DNA of 64,000 bases from CBDBBY01 sp965205055 (GTDB lineage: Bacteria > Pseudomonadota > Alphaproteobacteria > Rhodobacterales > Rhodobacteraceae): assembly GCA_965205055.1 (NCBI GenBank), contig OZ242030.1, forward strand, positions 1,240,001 to 1,304,000. The letters are read 5' to 3'. Positions 61,983-64,000 of this stretch are shown in pieces. The notes under the pieces are model-generated. The model was not told the DNA's origin and did not search any database. It worked only from the letters and a program-made list of their open reading frames with translations. Numbering within the stretch: position 1 is the stretch's first letter; every line of letters starts with the position of its first letter. The translations under genes and the position numbers were made by a program.

Positions 61983-64000
61983 TCAGCCGTCCCTTCTGAG
62001 TTCCAGATTGGACGGGTCGTAGGGGCTTTCTTCAGTGATGACTGCCGGCCATAGCTTGTCGAACATTTTCACACTGAGTTCCGTGCCTGGCTTCGCGAGA
62101 CCGGGCCGGACGTAACCCATTCCGATGGACTTGCCGAATGCAACGGATTCGCCGCCCGATGTCAGCCGCCCGACCCTATCGGTTCCGCAATACAGCGCTT
62201 CCCGCCCCCATGGGCAAGCGTCCTCCGGACCGTCGATCAGCAAAGTAATGCATTTCGAGCGGATTCCTGCATCCAGCATCGGCTGCTTTCCGTAGAATTC
62301 TTTGGACAGATCGACAAAGCGGTCCAGCCCGCCCTCAAGCGGCGTCGCGTCTCGACCGAGTTCGGTCCCGAACGCCCTGTAGCTTTTCTCTTGCCGGAGC
62401 CAATTCTGCGCGCGCGCGCCAAAAAATTTCAGGGATCGTGATTCACCTGCTTCGGCAAGCCTGTCGAAAAGATAGTTCTGCATTTCCATCGGGTGGTGGA
62501 GCTCCCAGCCCAATGACCCGGTGTACGAAACGCGGAACGCCCTGACCGGGCACATGCCGATTTCCAGATTCCGCCATGAAAGCCAAGGAAACCTTTTGTT
62601 TCCCAATGCCGATTCCGGCTCGCGGTCGCGGATCGCGTCCTTCAGCACGGCCCGCGAATCCGGCCCCGCGAGCGCAAAAACTCCCCACTGGCTCGTCACG
62701 TCATGGATGTCGATCCATCCGAATTCGCCCGTCTTGTCGGCGGCCGCCTTCCTGAGGAAATCTCCGTCGTAGGCAGACCAAGCCCCTGCCGAAACAAGAT
62801 AAAACTCATCTTCGGATATCCGCGCGATCGTGTATTCCGACCGCGTCGTTCCGGCGCCCGTGAGCGCATAGGTGAGACAAATTCTCCCCTCGCCAGGCAG
62901 TTTGTTGCAGGTGAACCAGTCCAGAAAATCGCGAGCGCCCGGCCCGCGAACCGCATGCTTGGCGAAGGCCGTCGCGTCGAAAAGCCCGACCCCTTCCCGC
63001 ACCGCTTTGGATTCCGCCACCGCGTACGGCCACCATCCGCCTCGGCGGAATGAACGGGATGCGTGATCGTCGAAACCTTCAGGCGCATAATAGTTCGGTC
63101 TTTCCCATCCGTTGACCTGGCCGAATTGAGCGCCTCTCGCTTTCATCCTGTCGTAGCAAGGAGCTGTTCGCAGCGGCCGGCAGGCTTCGCGCTCCTCGTC
63201 GGGGTGGTGCAGAATGTAGACGTGGCTGTAGCATTCCTCATTTTTTCGGCAGGAATACTCGATCGTCATCCAATCGCCGTATCGCTTGGGATCAAGCGAG
63301 GCCATATCGATTTCGGCTTCGCCTTCCACCATCATCTGAGCAAGATAATGGCCTGTTCCGCCGGCGGCGGTGATCCCGAACGAGAATCCTTCCGCCAGCC
63401 ACATGTTTCGAAGGCCCGGCGCGGGGCCGACCAGCGGGTTGCCGTCGGGCGTGTAGCATATGGGACCGTTGAAGTCGTCCTTCAGTCCCGCGTTCTCCGA
63501 CGACGGGATCCGGTGAATCATCGAAAGGTATTCGGTTTCGATTCGATCCAGATCGAGCTCGAACAGATCGGCTCTGAACGATTCCGGCACATCGTATGCG
63601 AACCGGGCCGGGGCCCCTCGCTCGTAAGGGCCGAGTATCCACCCGCCACGCTCCTCGCGCACATACCACTTGGCGTCCGCGTCCCTAAGCACCGGATGCT
63701 CGCCGTTGGACCGCCTCCATTCGACCAGCTTCTTGTCCGAGTCAGTGACAATGTACTGGTGCTCTACGGGTATCGCAGGCATCTTGATTCCCAGCAGCCT
63801 TGCGGTGCGTTGCGCGTGGTTCCCGGTGGCCACAACGACATGCTCGGCCCGGTATTCGAATCGTTCCTCTCCGGCGACGAGATTGCCGCCCTTTTCGGTC
63901 ATGCAGCAGCCGCGAACGATCCATTCGGCACCCGTCCATTCGAACGAATCGGCTTGCCGCTTCCGATGCATTGCGACTCCCCGCTGCCGGGCCCCCTTCG
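61983..64000 (-). CDS. FAD/GcvT demethylating dehydrogenase (dimethylglycine/sarcosine type), 5' part outside window
   Basis: About 670 C-terminal residues are visible and the frame is open to the right edge. The visible part starts inside the FAD (DAO) domain: VVVATGNHAQRTARLLGIKMP, CYTPDGNPLVGPAPGLRNMWLAEGFSFGITAAGG. The folate-binding GcvT-like half follows: GVGLFDATAFAKHAVRGPGA, GVFALAGPDSRAVLKDAI, VSYTGSLGWELHHPMEMQ, and the C-terminal barrel ending VITEESPYDPSNLELR. Such enzymes oxidatively demethylate dimethylglycine or sarcosine and pass the one-carbon unit to tetrahydrofolate. About 150-170 N-terminal residues should lie beyond the window. Confidence 0.9.
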   Translation of the reverse strand, partial: KGARQRGVAMHRKRQADSFEWTGAEWIVRGCCMTEKGGNLVAGEERFEYRAEHVVVATGNHAQRTARLLGIKMPAIPVEHQYIVTDSDKKLVEWRRSNGEHPVLRDADAKWYVREERGGWILGPYERGAPARFAYDVPESFRADLFELDLDRIETEYLSMIHRIPSSENAGLKDDFNGPICYTPDGNPLVGPAPGLRNMWLAEGFSFGITAAGGTGHYLAQMMVEGEAEIDMASLDPKRYGDWMTIEYSCRKNEECYSHVYILHHPDEEREACRPLRTAPCYDRMKARGAQFGQVNGWERPNYYAPEGFDDHASRSFRRGGWWPYAVAESKAVREGVGLFDATAFAKHAVRGPGARDFLDWFTCNKLPGEGRICLTYALTGAGTTRSEYTIARISEDEFYLVSAGAWSAYDGDFLRKAAADKTGEFGWIDIHDVTSQWGVFALAGPDSRAVLKDAIRDREPESALGNKRFPWLSWRNLEIGMCPVRAFRVSYTGSLGWELHHPMEMQNYLFDRLAEAGESRSLKFFGARAQNWLRQEKSYRAFGTELGRDATPLEGGLDRFVDLSKEFYGKQPMLDAGIRSKCITLLIDGPEDACPWGREALYCGTDRVGRLTSGGESVAFGKSIGMGYVRPGLAKPGTELSVKMFDKLWPAVITEESPYDPSNLELRRDG

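Overview
The window looks like an accessory-rich stretch of an alphaproteobacterial chromosome. The support is an Irr-type Fur regulator next to fabA-fabB-fabI, plus a TRAP-transporter remnant, a dimethylglycine-dehydrogenase-like enzyme, phytanoyl-CoA-dioxygenase-like genes and a TbpB-like lipoprotein. Genus cannot be read from this sequence. Most genes are moderately GC-rich. AT-rich, probably imported patches lie at about 34.1-35.8 kb and 39.7-41.0 kb.

Layout. (1) 0-6.5 kb is the end of a class 1 CRISPR locus: a RAMP (Cas7-like) protein cut by the window edge, a CARF protein, an IS1595-family element, a second CARF protein with a HEPN-type RNase motif, a small coupled ORF, a Csb2/Cas6-like protein and a single type I-E-like repeat. 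(2) 6.5-8.3 kb is gene debris: a partial copy of sppA and a broken TRAP permease gene that carries one stray type II-C CRISPR repeat. (3) 8.3-16.8 kb is a type II-C CRISPR-Cas system: tracrRNA, cas9, cas1, cas2 and a 32-repeat array. An ISAs1 element and two small inverted-repeat elements have entered the array. (4) 16.8-19.3 kb holds a MITE, intact sppA and an SDR. (5) 19.4-33.4 kb is a carbohydrate uptake and catabolism region: a peptide/oligosaccharide-type ABC transporter, an AraC regulator, GH4 and GH2 glycosidases, a flavin-dependent halogenase and a phytanoyl-CoA-dioxygenase-like enzyme. (6) 33.4-41.2 kb is an island of repeats, a duplicated GH2/PhyH pseudogene block, AT-rich hypothetical genes and a candidate defence module (AAA ATPase + TOPRIM protein, then a small protein + ImmA/IrrE-like protein). 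(7) 41.4-53.4 kb is metabolic: IlvD/Edd dehydratase, SRPBCC protein, RES-Xre toxin-antitoxin, FAD oxidase, Tag glycosylase, UxaA-family dehydratase, and irr with fabA-fabB-fabI. (8) 53.4-64 kb has a frameshifted Fic gene, an AbiEi/AbiEii pair, a lipoprotein behind an 11-C tract, a VOC protein, a haloacid dehalogenase, a hydrolase and a partial FAD/GcvT demethylating dehydrogenase.

The best-supported unusual observation is the wiring of the type II-C system. The tracrRNA is read leftward just before cas9, ending in a clear intrinsic terminator. Its anti-repeat can pair only with crRNA read leftward from the array. A perfect 13-bp hairpin with a T-run terminates leftward transcription between the array and cas2, and every repeat carries an extended -10-like motif (TGCTAGAAC) in that orientation. 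The array is therefore predicted to run convergent to cas9-cas1-cas2 from promoters inside the repeats. Two different small transposable elements have inserted exactly at the CTAG inside that motif. The second main candidate is the ATPase/TOPRIM + ImmA/IrrE-like cluster at 37.0-40.9 kb.
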